A stretch of DNA of 64,000 nucleotides from Hyphomicrobiaceae bacterium. GTDB lineage: Bacteria > Pseudomonadota > Alphaproteobacteria > Rhizobiales > Hyphomicrobiaceae. Below, in pieces: positions 15,660-24,391 of the stretch. Positions within the stretch are counted from its first letter, which is position 1, and each line of letters begins with the position of its first letter. The notes beneath the pieces are model-generated. The model worked only from the letters and a program-made list of their open reading frames with translations. It was not told where the DNA came from and did no database searches. Where the stretch lies: positions 17,056-81,055 of the forward strand of contig WBUN01000019.1 in the NCBI GenBank assembly GCA_008933705.1. Reading direction: 5' to 3'. A program made the translations under genes and the position numbers.

Positions 15660-16781
15660 TCAACGCAGGAATTCGCGGCGCACGGCTTCGGTGTGCTGTC
15701 CGAGCACGGGGATCGGACCGAAGCGCTCGTCCTGGTCGGCCATGCGGGCCGGCGGGGCCGGCAGCTCGATGGGGCCCGTCTCCGATCCGACGCTGACGCG
15801 GCGCAAATGCGGATGCTGCAGCACTTCGGTCACGTCGTTGACGCGGGCAAACGCGATCCCGGCGGCTTCGAGCTGGCGGCAGAGCGTAGCGATATCACGT
15901 TCGGCAAAGCAGCGTGCGACCACGCCGTCGGTCTCCTTGCGATTGGTGGCGCGGGCCGTCGCGTCGGCGAAGCGCGGGTCGACGACAAGTTCGGGCTCGC
16001 CGAGGACCTTGTGGCAGAGCACCGCCCATTCGCGGTCGTTCTGGATGGAGATGAGGATCGGCTGGCCGTCCGAGGATTGAAACACCCCATATGGTGCCAG
16101 GCTCGGGTGTGCGAAGCCCATGCGCTTCGGCGGGTGGCCGTGCGCGGCATGCAGCAGCGGCACGGCCATCAGCTCGATGGTGGTGTCGAACATCGACACG
16201 CGGATGTCGGCGCCCTGGCCGGTACGGCCGCGGGCGATCAGAGCCTCCAGGATGGCCTCGTAGGCATGCAGACCGGTGGCGATGTCGACGATGGAGACGC
16301 CGACGCGGGCCGGCGCCTCGGGTCCGCCGGTGACGGAGGCGAGCCCCGACTCGGCCTGGATGAGCAGGTCGTACGCCTTGCGGTCGGCGTAGGGCCCCCC
16401 GTCGCCGTAGCCCGAGATGGAGCAGCAGATCAGCCCGGGATTGCGCGTGCGCAGCGCGTCGATGGGGTAGTCGAGGCTGGTCAGTGCGCCGGGCTTGAGG
16501 TTCTGGATAAAGATATCCGCCTTGGCGATGAGGGCCTCGAACAGCCGGCGGTCGGCGTCGCGCTTGAGGTCGATCACCACCGACTCCTTGCCCCGATTGA
16601 GCCAGACGAAATAGGCGCTCTCCCCGTGCACGATGCGATCGTAGCCGCGCGCGGCGTCGCCTTGCGGCCGCTCCAGCTTTATGACGCGTGCGCCGGCGTC
16701 GGCCAGGCGCCGGGCCGCCAGCGGAGCGGCGACGACCTGGTCGAGCGAGACGACGAGCGTGCCGGCGAGCGGTTTGGTCAT
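15660..16781 (-). CDS. CaiB/BaiF-type family III CoA-transferase
   Basis: Transfers CoA between acyl groups (373 residues; the family is ~380-410). The N-terminus LVVSLDQVVAAPLAARRLADAGARVIKLERP and the segment LNRGKESVVIDLK are typical. The catalytic aspartate is expected in KAYDLLIQAESGL, matching Asp169 of formyl-CoA transferase. The other domain contains APYGVFQSSDGQPILISIQNDREW. It lies divergent from an enoyl-CoA hydratase gene 121 bases away, so the two probably share a promoter region and a pathway. The substrate cannot be named. Confidence 0.92.
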   Translation of the reverse strand: MTKPLAGTLVVSLDQVVAAPLAARRLADAGARVIKLERPQGDAARGYDRIVHGESAYFVWLNRGKESVVIDLKRDADRRLFEALIAKADIFIQNLKPGALTSLDYPIDALRTRNPGLICCSISGYGDGGPYADRKAYDLLIQAESGLASVTGGPEAPARVGVSIVDIATGLHAYEAILEALIARGRTGQGADIRVSMFDTTIELMAVPLLHAAHGHPPKRMGFAHPSLAPYGVFQSSDGQPILISIQNDREWAVLCHKVLGEPELVVDPRFADATARATNRKETDGVVARCFAERDIATLCRQLEAAGIAFARVNDVTEVLQHPHLRRVSVGSETGPIELPAPPARMADQDERFGPIPVLGQHTEAVRREFLR

Positions 16782-16902
16782 GGGTGTCCTGGGGTGCCTC
16801 TAGAAAAGTGTGGGAAGTCGATCCGGGATTGCTAATCTGGGCGCACGAGGCGGAAGTGATACAGGTCCGCCCGCCAAAAATCATCCTAGCACGAGGAGCG
16901 CC

Positions 16903-17700
16903 ATGGCTGTTCGCATCGAGAAATCAGGCAGTGTATGGACCGTCATCCACAGCCGCCCCGAAGCCCGCAATGCCATGGATGCCAAGAGCGCCGACGATCT
17001 GGTGGCCGCGTTCGAGCAGTTCGACGCCGACCCGTCGGCCAATGTGGCGGTGTTCTGGGGCGAGGGCGGGGCCTTCTGCGCTGGCTGGGATCTCAAGTCG
17101 GTGTCGAGCCTCGACCAGGACAACCCGGTCGGCAGCATCGATTTTCCCAAGGACGGCGGCAAGGCTCCGCGTGGGCCGTTGGGGCCGTCGCGCCTGGAGA
17201 TGTCGAAACCGGTGATTGCGGCAGTCGAGGGCCCGGCTGTGGCCGGCGGCATGGAACTCGCCATGTGGTGCGATGTGCGCGTGATGGCCGAGAGCGCCTA
17301 TTTCGGCGTGTACTGCCGGCGCTGGGGCGTGCCGCTCATCGACGGCGGGACCGTGCGTCTGCCCCGTCTCGTCGGTCAGGGCAAGGCGCTCGAGATCATC
17401 ATGACGGGCCGCAAGGTGACGGCCGAGGAGAGCTACCGGATCGGGCTCGCCGAGAAGATCGTGCCGCACGGCAAGGCGCGAGAGGCGGCCGAGGCGATGG
17501 CGCAGGAGATCGCCCGCTTCCCGCAGGAGTGCATGCGCGCCGACCGCCTGTCGGTCTATCGTGCATACGGCAAGACGGTGCGGCAGGGGCTGGAAAGCGA
17601 GTGGACAACGAGTGCCAGGATCGTAAAGGCCGAGGGCATCACCGGCGCCACGCGCTTTGCCGAAGGCAAAGGCCGGCACGGCGACTTCCGCGATATTTGA
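16903..17700 (+). CDS. Enoyl-CoA hydratase/isomerase (crotonase family)
   Basis: 265 residues with the crotonase outline: RPEARNAMDAKSADDL at the start, the oxyanion-hole segment FCAGWDLKSV, and VIAAVEGPAVAGGMELAMWCDVRVMAE. GMELA carries the Glu that is equivalent to one of the two catalytic Glu of true hydratases. Only one is clearly in place, since the second site reads WGVPLIDGGTVRLPRLVG with Asp in the later position, so isomerase or hydrolase activity is possible. The start follows GAGGAGCGCC. Divergent from the CoA-transferase; the SDR and IlvD/Edd genes follow on the same strand. Confidence 0.92.
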   Translation: MAVRIEKSGSVWTVIHSRPEARNAMDAKSADDLVAAFEQFDADPSANVAVFWGEGGAFCAGWDLKSVSSLDQDNPVGSIDFPKDGGKAPRGPLGPSRLEMSKPVIAAVEGPAVAGGMELAMWCDVRVMAESAYFGVYCRRWGVPLIDGGTVRLPRLVGQGKALEIIMTGRKVTAEESYRIGLAEKIVPHGKAREAAEAMAQEIARFPQECMRADRLSVYRAYGKTVRQGLESEWTTSARIVKAEGITGATRFAEGKGRHGDFRDI

Positions 17701-17707
17701 CAGCCAC

Positions 17708-17812
17708 TGTCATCCGGCCGAGGGCGAAACCCCAGTGCCGGAACCGAAGGCAACGGGAGCGCTTGCGGCTCCTGGTTCCCGGATTTCGCTGTCCGCGAGT
17801 TCCGGGATGACA
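17708..17812. repeat. REP-like palindromic element
   Basis: The gap between the hydratase and SDR genes begins TGTCATCC (17708-17715) and ends GGATGACA (17805-17812), an inverted 8-bp pair. Inside it is a run of CCGGAA/TTCCGG motifs. The GTCATCCCGGAA motif also appears at 12711. Confidence 0.55.
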
Positions 17813-17828
17813 ACCGAGGAGGAACGAC

Positions 17829-18554
17829 ATGCAGCTCAAGGACCACATCGTCCTGGTGACGGGGGCGATGGGCACGCTCGGTCAGGCCATGTGCAAGGCC
17901 ATCGAGGCGGCCGGCGGCAAGGCCATCCGCAGCGATCTGGCGGGGCGCGGCAAGCCCGACATCGTGCTCGACGTGACGAAGGAGGAGGATTGGAAGGCTG
18001 CGATGGCCAAGATCGCAGCCGAGCACGGGCGTCTCGACGGCCTCGTCAACAACGCCGGCGTGGGCACGCCCGGTGACGTGGAGCAGACGCCCTTTTCGGA
18101 ATGGCGCCGCGTGATGGCCATCAACGCGGACGGCGTCTTTCTCGGCTGCAAGTATGCCATGCCGCTGCTCGGCAGATCGAAGGCGCCCTCGATCGTCAAC
18201 ATCTCGTCGGCTTCGGGCATCGTCGGCGGCGCCAATCTCGCAGCCTACAACGCATCCAAGGGCGCCGTGCGGCTGCTGTCGAAATCCGTCGCCCTGTCGG
18301 GTGCACGCAAGCATCCGCCCATCCGCTGCAACTCGGTGCACCCGGCCTTCATCGAGGGCGACATGGTGGACGCCATGGTCAAGGGCCGGCCCGATCCGGG
18401 CAAGGCCATGGCCAAGCTGCAGGCGCAGATACCGATCGGACGGCTCGGTCATCCCGAAGAGGTCGCCAACACGGTGGTGTGGCTGCTGTCGGAGGCCTCC
18501 TCGTTCACCACCGGGTCGGAGGTGCTGGTCGACGGCGGCCTCATTGCGGGCTGA
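17829..18554 (+). CDS. Short-chain dehydrogenase/reductase
   Basis: Classical SDR of 241 residues: cofactor motif TGAMGTLGQ (about 11-19), the NNAG motif in LVNNAGVG, catalytic Ser in NISSASG and YNASKGA with the Tyr-x-x-x-Lys pair. It ends EVLVDGGLIAG, as usual. The segment AGRGKPDIVLDVTKEEDW after the first strand replaces the usual acidic NAD-selecting residue with SDLAGR; the cofactor could be either NAD or NADP. A GAGGAGGAAC ribosome-binding site precedes the ATG. Context suggests oxidation of a hydroxyacyl-CoA or a sugar acid. Confidence 0.92.
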   Translation: MQLKDHIVLVTGAMGTLGQAMCKAIEAAGGKAIRSDLAGRGKPDIVLDVTKEEDWKAAMAKIAAEHGRLDGLVNNAGVGTPGDVEQTPFSEWRRVMAINADGVFLGCKYAMPLLGRSKAPSIVNISSASGIVGGANLAAYNASKGAVRLLSKSVALSGARKHPPIRCNSVHPAFIEGDMVDAMVKGRPDPGKAMAKLQAQIPIGRLGHPEEVANTVVWLLSEASSFTTGSEVLVDGGLIAG

Positions 18555-18694
18555 CGCCGCTTGCTGGAACCGCGATGCGCGCTCCCCTCCCGTCAAGGAG
18601 TAGGGAACCGGTCGGTGTGTGTGCGTGGATGCTCGAAAAGGGGGCGGCGCGCTGGTAGGCTGGCAGGGAAAAGAATCCGGAGGAAACGACACCG

Positions 18695-20503
18695 ATGTCC
18701 AGGAAGCCGTCTGCTGCCCAGATCAAGAAGCTGCGCTCGCGCAAGTGGTTCGACAATCCCGACAACCCTGACATGACCGCCATCTACCTCGAGCGGTACA
18801 TGAACTACGGCCTCACGCGGGAGGAGCTTTCGTCGGGCAAGCCGATCATCGGCATCGCGCAGTCGGGCTCGGACCTGTCGCCGTGCAACCGCCACCACCT
18901 GGTGCTGGCGCGGCGCGTGCGCGAGGGCATCCGGGAAGCGGGCGGCATCGCCTTCGAGTTCCCGGTGCATCCGATCCAGGAGACCGGCAAGCGGCCGACC
19001 GCCTCTCTCGACCGCAACCTGGCGTATCTCGGCCTCGTCGAGATCCTCTACGGCTATCCGATCGACGGCGTGGTGCTCACCACGGGCTGCGACAAGACCA
19101 CGCCGTCCCAGCTCATGGCCGCAGCAACCGTGGACATTCCCGCGATCGTGCTGTCCGGCGGGCCTATGCTGAACGGCTGGTTCCGCGGCGAGCGCACGGG
19201 CTCGGGCACCATCGTGTGGAACGCACGGCAGATGTATGCCGCCGGTGAGATCAACTACGAGGAGTTCGTCGAGCTGGTGGCCTCCTCCGCGCCCTCGCCC
19301 GGCCACTGCAACACCATGGGCACGGCCTCGACCATGAACTCGCTGGCCGAGGCGCTCGGCATGTCGCTGCCCGGCTGTGCGGCGCCGCCCGCCCCGCACA
19401 AGGAGCGTGCGCAGCTCGCCTACGAGACGGGCAAGCGCATCGTCGACATGGTGTGGGAGGATCTGCGCCCCTCCAGGATCATGACGCGTGAGGCGTTCGA
19501 GAACGTGATCGTTGTCAACTCTGCGATCGGCGGCTCCACTAACGCCCCGATCCATTTCAATGCGATCGCGCGTCACATCGGCGTCAAGCTCGACAACGAC
19601 GACTGGGAGCGTGTCGGCTACAACATCCCGCTGCTGGTGAACCTGCAGCCGGCCGGACAGTACCTCGGCGAGGAGTACCATCGTGCCGGCGGCGTGCCCG
19701 CCGTGGTGAACGAGCTGATGTCGGCCGGCAAGATCCACAAGAATGCGCTGACGGTGAACGGCAAGACCATGGGGGAGAACTGCAAGGACCGCTCCGTCAT
19801 CGATGCCGACGTCATTCGCCCCTATAGGAGGCCGCTGAAGGACAAGGCGGGCTTCCTCAACCTAAAGGGCAACCTGTTCGACAGCGCCATCATGAAGACC
19901 GGCGTGATCTCGGAGGAGTTCCGCAAGCGCTACCTGTCGAACCCGAAGGACCCGAACGCGTTCGAGGGGCGCGCGGTGGTGTTCGACGGGCCTGAGGACT
20001 ATCACAAGCGCATCGACGATCCCGCGCTCAAGATCGACGAGACGTGCCTGCTGTTCATGCGCGGCACGGGGCCGGTGGGATATCCAGGCGGCGCCGAGGT
20101 CGTGAACATGCGTCCGCCGAGCTACCTGATCAAGAAGGGTGTCAGCTCGCTGCCGTGCATCGGCGACGGCCGCCAGTCGGGCACGTCGGGCTCGCCCTCG
20201 ATCCTGAATGCGTCCCCTGAGGCCGCAACCGGCGGCGGATTGGCGATCCTCAAGACGGGAGACCGCGTGCGCATCGACTTGAACAAGCGGTCCGCCGACA
20301 TCCTCATCTCCAAGGAAGAGTACGACAAGCGCCGCGCCGTGCTGCAGGGCCATGGCGGGTATCGCTACCCCGAGCATCAGACACCCTGGCAGGAGATCCA
20401 GCGCGGCCTGGTCGACGATTTTGCGCACGGCATGGTGCTGAAGCCGGCGGTCAAGTACCAGAAGATCGCCAAGACCAAGGGTATACCTCGGGACAATCAT
20501 TGA
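18695..20503 (+). CDS. IlvD/Edd-family dehydratase (pentonate dehydratase-like)
   Basis: Iron-sulfur dehydratase, 602 residues, longer than biosynthetic IlvD (~560) and nearer to the arabonate/xylonate dehydratase branch. Candidate Fe-S cysteines lie in [22 protein letters not shown] and [13 protein letters not shown]. Downstream are [28 protein letters not shown] and [20 protein letters not shown]. Substrates of this branch are sugar acids (arabonate, xylonate, galactonate). The SDR upstream could supply such an acid or process the product, but no sugar lactonase or aldolase is visible. A CCGGAGGAAAC precedes the ATG. Confidence 0.92.
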   Translation: MSRKPSAAQIKKLRSRKWFDNPDNPDMTAIYLERYMNYGLTREELSSGKPIIGIAQSGSDLSPCNRHHLVLARRVREGIREAGGIAFEFPVHPIQETGKRPTASLDRNLAYLGLVEILYGYPIDGVVLTTGCDKTTPSQLMAAATVDIPAIVLSGGPMLNGWFRGERTGSGTIVWNARQMYAAGEINYEEFVELVASSAPSPGHCNTMGTASTMNSLAEALGMSLPGCAAPPAPHKERAQLAYETGKRIVDMVWEDLRPSRIMTREAFENVIVVNSAIGGSTNAPIHFNAIARHIGVKLDNDDWERVGYNIPLLVNLQPAGQYLGEEYHRAGGVPAVVNELMSAGKIHKNALTVNGKTMGENCKDRSVIDADVIRPYRRPLKDKAGFLNLKGNLFDSAIMKTGVISEEFRKRYLSNPKDPNAFEGRAVVFDGPEDYHKRIDDPALKIDETCLLFMRGTGPVGYPGGAEVVNMRPPSYLIKKGVSSLPCIGDGRQSGTSGSPSILNASPEAATGGGLAILKTGDRVRIDLNKRSADILISKEEYDKRRAVLQGHGGYRYPEHQTPWQEIQRGLVDDFAHGMVLKPAVKYQKIAKTKGIPRDNH

Positions 20504-20554
20504 GGGTCGGGTTGGACGACACCACGGCGGAAACGGCTGTGCTTTCAGCCCCTG

Positions 20555-20702
20555 GAGCAGGATCGCTTCAGATTGAGTCGCGGTGCCCGACGAGCAACGG
20601 TGCGGCTACAGCGTCGATCCTGCTCTGCTTCCTTGGTGCAGAGCGAGATTCACGTTCTTGAATGGAAGCGAACCGCTTCCCGTCAAGAACGATCTCGCTC
20701 TA
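20555..20702. repeat. Interspersed double-hairpin repeat, copy 2 (148 bp)
   Basis: Same architecture and length as 5896-6043. GAGCAGGATCG (20555-20565) pairs with CGATCCTGCTC (20615-20625); AGAGCGAGAT (20640-20649) pairs with ATCTCGCTCT (20692-20701), with GTTCTTG.../...CAAGAAC inside. The conserved CTTCAGATTGA and CTTCCTTGGTG segments sit outside the stems. Its terminal CTAG supplies the stop codon of the minus-strand DUF2277 gene. Confidence 0.85.
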
Positions 20703-20978
20703 GGCCTCTTGCCGGCGGAAGCGAACGGCCGCACGAGCACGCGCCTTCGCCGCTTCGGCGGCACGATCGCGCGGCGGAGCATGGCTAACGAGAGTGCCGA
20801 GCAGCTCGTGTGCCGCCTGGGCCACTTGCTCCACGGCACGGTCGAAAGCGGCCTGGTTGGCTTTGGAGGGGTGTGCGAAGCCGCTCAGCTTGCGGACGAA
20901 CTGGAGGGCGGATGCACGGACCTCCTCGTCCGTAGCGGGCGGCTCGAAGTTATGCAGCGTCTTGATGTTGCGACACAT
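20700..20978 (-). CDS. DUF2277 protein
   Basis: Small protein of 92 residues starting MCRNIKTLHNFEPPATDEEVRAS, followed by ALQFVRKLSGFAHPSKAN and a C-terminal basic helix (RDRAAEAAKARARAAVRF). This is the DUF2277 pattern, a cytoplasmic family of unknown function seen across Proteobacteria and Actinobacteria. The frame is open upstream of this ATG but does not resemble the family, so the MCRNIKTL start is chosen. The stop codon TAG comes from the adjoining repeat, so the C-terminal RRQEA tail may have been altered by its insertion. Confidence 0.88.
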   Translation of the reverse strand: MCRNIKTLHNFEPPATDEEVRASALQFVRKLSGFAHPSKANQAAFDRAVEQVAQAAHELLGTLVSHAPPRDRAAEAAKARARAAVRFRRQEA

Positions 20979-21141
20979 GGGCGGCCTCGTTGCGACCTGT
21001 CGTGCGGCCGTCAGCAGCTTGCGGCCTGCCGCCGACGGCCCCTCGATCCGTGTCGGACGGTCGCACACGATGGACGGCACAAGCAAGCTGCTGCCTTGGG
21101 CGAGCAGTCGGCGCCAACCATGCGGCCGAAGGCGCTCATCT

Positions 21142-21489
21142 TCAGTCGGCACATCCGCCCGATCTGCAAGCGAAAGTCATCTTGTGCACCTCGCGCCTGT
21201 GAGTGCCTGGACGTATCCGCGGATGGTAATAAAGTCCCGCCCAGGTATCGCCGCTGCGGCGAAGCACAAACCTCCGCTCGGGCTCTATCTCAAAGTCAAG
21301 AATCGTTGCGGTGGACTTGAACCGGTGCTCCCAGGTCGGGCCTTGTACACGCCCGCCGTCTGGTCCGACTACAATCGTAACCAGCGCCCGAGGTTGCGAT
21401 ACCCAGGTGCCGCCGAGTTCGTGTGCGTCCGCTGTTGACGGCAGCAGCATGCCTGCGAGCGCGGCTGCCAGGAAAAGAGGCGTCCTCAT
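21142..21489 (-). CDS. Exported protein of unknown function
   Basis: 115 residues, beginning MRTPLFLAAALAGMLLPSTADAHE, a signal peptide with an ADA-H cleavage site. The mature part (ELGGTWVSQPRALVTIVVGPDGGRV) suggests a small beta-rich periplasmic domain of the kind that binds a ligand. The C-terminus MTFACRSGGCAD carries two cysteines that could form a disulfide. GGAGG lies six bases before the ATG. I do not recognise the family. Confidence 0.65.
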   Translation of the reverse strand: MRTPLFLAAALAGMLLPSTADAHELGGTWVSQPRALVTIVVGPDGGRVQGPTWEHRFKSTATILDFEIEPERRFVLRRSGDTWAGLYYHPRIRPGTHRREVHKMTFACRSGGCAD

Positions 21490-21731
21490 GAGTCTTGCCT
21501 CCATGAGGTGGTGCCCGCGCCGCCGGTCTGAATTATGCTAGAGCTTTAGCTTCTCCACGGCAAGGGCGAGCCCTTCGCGCGCTGCTCCGCTCTCGCTCCT
21601 CAACCGAACGCACCATGTCCTCTCAGCCGCTGGCAACCACGCACACATTGCTGCGATGGTTGACTTGATCCCACGGCGAATCGCTGCCCGGTCGTGACCG
21701 AGTGGACAATCTCCCGTAGGTCCACATCCAG

Positions 21732-22226
21732 CTATAGTGGAAAGACCAGACACGTCGTCGTGCCGTGGGCGAGCAGCGCGCCGTTGGCGTCGACGATCCT
21801 GCCCTCGGCGGTGGCGGAGCGGCGGCCGACGTGAAGCGTGCGGCCCTCGGCACGGATGAGGCCGGTGGTGTCGGTGATCGGACGCACCAGGTTCACCTTG
21901 AACTCGAGCGTCGTGTAGCCGATGCCGGCCTCGAGGCGGGTGTGGACGGCGCAACCCATGCACGAGTCGAGCAGCGTTGCGGCGACGCCGCCGTGCACCG
22001 TGCCCAGGGGATTGTAGTGGCGAAACCCCGGCGTCATCGTGAAGACGGCAAGGCCGGCATCGACCTCGGTGACTGCAAAGCCCAGCGTCGCGCTGATGGG
22101 CGGAGCCGGCAGGCGGCCCTCGACGATGCCGCGCATGTACTCAAGACCGCTCATGCCCTTGATGGTCTCGAGCGGAGGCACGCCGACGTTGGAACCTGAG
22201 ACAGTCACTGCCGATGTGCTCCCCAT
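21732..22226 (-). CDS. PaaI-family thioesterase
   Basis: Hot-dog-fold acyl-CoA thioesterase of 164 residues. The motif HYNPLGTVHGGVAATLLDSCMGCAV contains the family's HGG followed by the Asp that acts in catalysis. Later strands (TTLEFKVNLVRPI, GLIRAEGRTLHVGRRSATAEGRI) complete the fold. It is convergent with nothing and lies just downstream of an Lrp-type regulator gene on the same strand, 21 bases away. It probably hydrolyses short or aryl acyl-CoAs. Confidence 0.92.
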   Translation of the reverse strand: MGSTSAVTVSGSNVGVPPLETIKGMSGLEYMRGIVEGRLPAPPISATLGFAVTEVDAGLAVFTMTPGFRHYNPLGTVHGGVAATLLDSCMGCAVHTRLEAGIGYTTLEFKVNLVRPITDTTGLIRAEGRTLHVGRRSATAEGRIVDANGALLAHGTTTCLVFPL

Positions 22227-22247
22227 CCGTTGCGGTAAGCTGAGAGG

Positions 22248-22757
22248 TCAGGCGCTCGCCCGCCGCTGCGCGCCGTTGGCGGGCGCAGGGTGCGGTAGCG
22301 CGAAGTCGAGCGGCAGCGCCGTCGTATATTTGATCTGCTCCATGGCGAAGGCCGACGACACCTTAGAGATTTCGATGCGCGCGATGAGCTTCTTGTAGAA
22401 CGTATCGTAGGCGGCGATGTCGGGCACCACGACGCGCAGGAGATAATCGACCTCCCCGCTCATACGGTAGAACTCCACCACCTCCGGGAAGTCGACGACC
22501 GCAGCATGAAACCGCTCGAGCCAGTCGATGGCATGCTGATCGGTCTTGATCGACACGAACACGGTGACGCCCGCGTTGACGCGAACGGGGTCGAGCACGG
22601 CGACGCGGCGCTGAATGACGCCGGCCTCCTCGAGCTTCTGGATGCGCCGCCAGCAGGGCGTGGTCGAAAGGCCGACTTCCTTGCCGATATCGGCAACGGA
22701 CCGCGTGCAGTCCTTCTGCAGGATCTTGAGTATCTTGACGTCCATTTCGTCGAGCAT
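22248..22757 (-). CDS. Lrp/AsnC-family transcriptional regulator
   Basis: 169-residue regulator. The N-terminal helix-turn-helix runs LDEMDVKILKILQKDCTRSVADIGKEVGLSTTPCWRRIQKLEEAGVI, and the C-terminal RAM (ligand-binding) domain includes VVEFYRMSGEVDYLLRVVVPDIAAYD. The ATG chosen lies behind CGGAGCGGAG. The frame is open about 90 bases further upstream to a GTG inside a perfect inverted repeat that is more likely its operator. Such regulators respond to amino acids. The adjacent thioesterase may be cotranscribed. Confidence 0.92.
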   Translation of the reverse strand: MLDEMDVKILKILQKDCTRSVADIGKEVGLSTTPCWRRIQKLEEAGVIQRRVAVLDPVRVNAGVTVFVSIKTDQHAIDWLERFHAAVVDFPEVVEFYRMSGEVDYLLRVVVPDIAAYDTFYKKLIARIEISKVSSAFAMEQIKYTTALPLDFALPHPAPANGAQRRASA

Positions 22758-22823
22758 GGCTCCGCTCCGGGCCGGCAGGGCGTTGAAGGGGACAATCTGG
22801 AACATTTTTTCACCTGCCACCCA

Positions 22824-22852
22824 GAATAGTGCGTAATGTAGTATCACTATTC
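22824..22852. promoter_or_regulatory. Inverted repeat upstream of the Lrp-type gene (possible operator)
   Basis: GAATAGTG (22824-22831) and CACTATTC (22845-22852) are a perfect 8-bp inverted pair with a 13-bp spacer, in the only AT-rich stretch of this region, about 70-95 bases ahead of the regulator's start. Position and form fit an autoregulatory Lrp/AsnC site. Confidence 0.5.
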
Positions 22853-22991
22853 CGTCAATTGCGTTCTTTCCATCGATATTTTCTCATGAGTTGCCATATC
22901 CCTGCTCATCCGTGTCCATGCCCAACCTGAGGACGCGACGCCCCACCCCGCGCGGGCCAGCGCGACCCGCCGGCAGGGCGTGACGCGCCGC

Positions 22992-23615
22992 TCAGAGCAG
23001 GGCATGAACCTCGCGCCGCAGCCTCGGCAGCAAGGCATTCTCAAACCAGGGATTGGCTGCAATCCAGGCGTTGTTGCGCCAGGACGGGTGCGGCAGGGGC
23101 AGGCGGCGTGGCTGACCGGGCGCATCCAGGAATTCCCGCCAGCGCTTGACGGTTTCGGTCATGCCGCCCTTGGCCGCTCTGTCCAAGTGCCAGCGCTGCG
23201 CATGGTGCCCGACGAGCAGGATCAGCTCGATCTGCGGCATGGCGGCAAATATCCGCTGGTGCCAGGTGGCAGCGCATTCGGTGCGGGGCGGCAGATCGCC
23301 GCCCGCCGCATCGTGGCCCGGAAAGCAGAACCCCATGGGCACGATGGCGACGCGCGCCTGGTCGTAGAATTCCTCCGGCGTGACGGCGAGCCAGGCGCGC
23401 AGACGGTCGCCGGATGGATCGGTGAAGGGTGTGCCGGTGGCGTGCACGCGCACACCAGGCGCTTGGCTGCAGATACACAGTCGGGCCGTCGTGCTCGGTC
23501 GGAGCACGGGGCGCGGCTCGTGCGGCAGCGCCGCGCCGTGCGGGGTATCGCGACAGATGCGGCAGGTCCGGATCTCGCGCACGAGGCGCTGCAGATGGTG
23601 CTCGGCGCGGCTCAT
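22992..23615 (-). CDS. Uracil-DNA glycosylase-superfamily protein
   Basis: 207 residues with a cysteine pair near the start (RTCRICRDTPHG), then LCICSQAPGVRVHATGTPFTDPSGDRLRAWL, which matches the first active-site region of the UDG fold (G-x-A-P-G-x-x-x-x-x-G-x-P-F). The C-terminal PLPHPSWRNNAWI matches the second motif (HPS). It is the group usually labelled 'uracil-DNA glycosylase family', with unproven excision activity. It overlaps the MBL hydrolase upstream by four bases, so the two are one transcription unit. Confidence 0.85.
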   Translation of the reverse strand: MSRAEHHLQRLVREIRTCRICRDTPHGAALPHEPRPVLRPSTTARLCICSQAPGVRVHATGTPFTDPSGDRLRAWLAVTPEEFYDQARVAIVPMGFCFPGHDAAGGDLPPRTECAATWHQRIFAAMPQIELILLVGHHAQRWHLDRAAKGGMTETVKRWREFLDAPGQPRRLPLPHPSWRNNAWIAANPWFENALLPRLRREVHALL

Positions 23616-24355
23616 ATGCCGAGTACGAGGCCGTCCTCAGCCAGCACGCAGCGCGGATCGGTCACCTCGCCCCGCCGGTCGAGCATGCCGCTTGCCATGT
23701 GCGTGAGCATGACCCGCTTGGCGCCGATGCGCTCGAGTTGAGCGGCGATGGTCCGCCAGCTCATGTGGAAGCGCGGCTCGCCGTCGAACTGGTAGCACTC
23801 CATGATGAAGAGATCGGCGCCGCTGCCGGCCGGCACAAGGCTCTCGACCCATTCTGTGTCGCCCGTAAACGCCAGCACCTTGCTCCCGACCTGGAAGCGC
23901 AGCGCGTAGGGCGGAGCGCCGGAGGCGTGACGGACCTCGTAGGGCGTGACGCTCACCGGTCCCATGGTGAGCGGCGTCTCCGGCATGAACTCAGCGAAAC
24001 GCAGATCGAAGCGGCGCTGCACAGTGGCCGAGCCCGGAAACAGCGCCTCGGCGGCGATCTGAAAGCGGGCTTCGATGCTGGCGGGGCCGACAACCGTGAG
24101 CGGGGTGGTGCGCTTGGCAACGTGCTGGGCGTGAATGAGCCACCACACGAGGCCCGCATAATGGTCGCCATGCAAGTGCGAGATGAAGATGGTTTCGATC
24201 GAATTAGGATCGATGCCGAGGCGTTGAAGGCCGATCAGCGCAGTCGCCCCGCAATCAATGAGGAAATGCGTGCCGGCGCTCGCGACATGGTAGCAGGTCT
24301 GCAGCCGGCCGCCCGAACCGAAGGCGTCCCCGCATCCGACAACGGTGAGCTTCAT
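23612..24355 (-). CDS. MBL-fold metallo-hydrolase (RNase Z-like)
   Basis: 247 residues of the metallo-beta-lactamase fold. The start MKLTVVGCGDAFGSGGRLQT is typical of the RNase Z/ElaC-like group. The zinc motif ISHLHGDHYAGL follows, then VLAFTGDTEW (Asp ligand) and MLTHMAS (last His). It lacks the exosite arm of true tRNA 3'-processing RNase Z, so it is probably a small-molecule or cyclic-nucleotide hydrolase. It shares a four-base overlap with the glycosylase-like gene downstream. Confidence 0.88.
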   Translation of the reverse strand: MKLTVVGCGDAFGSGGRLQTCYHVASAGTHFLIDCGATALIGLQRLGIDPNSIETIFISHLHGDHYAGLVWWLIHAQHVAKRTTPLTVVGPASIEARFQIAAEALFPGSATVQRRFDLRFAEFMPETPLTMGPVSVTPYEVRHASGAPPYALRFQVGSKVLAFTGDTEWVESLVPAGSGADLFIMECYQFDGEPRFHMSWRTIAAQLERIGAKRVMLTHMASGMLDRRGEVTDPRCVLAEDGLVLGI

Positions 24356-24391
24356 TGCACGTCCTCAAGCGCTCCGTGCACAGGGCCCGGC

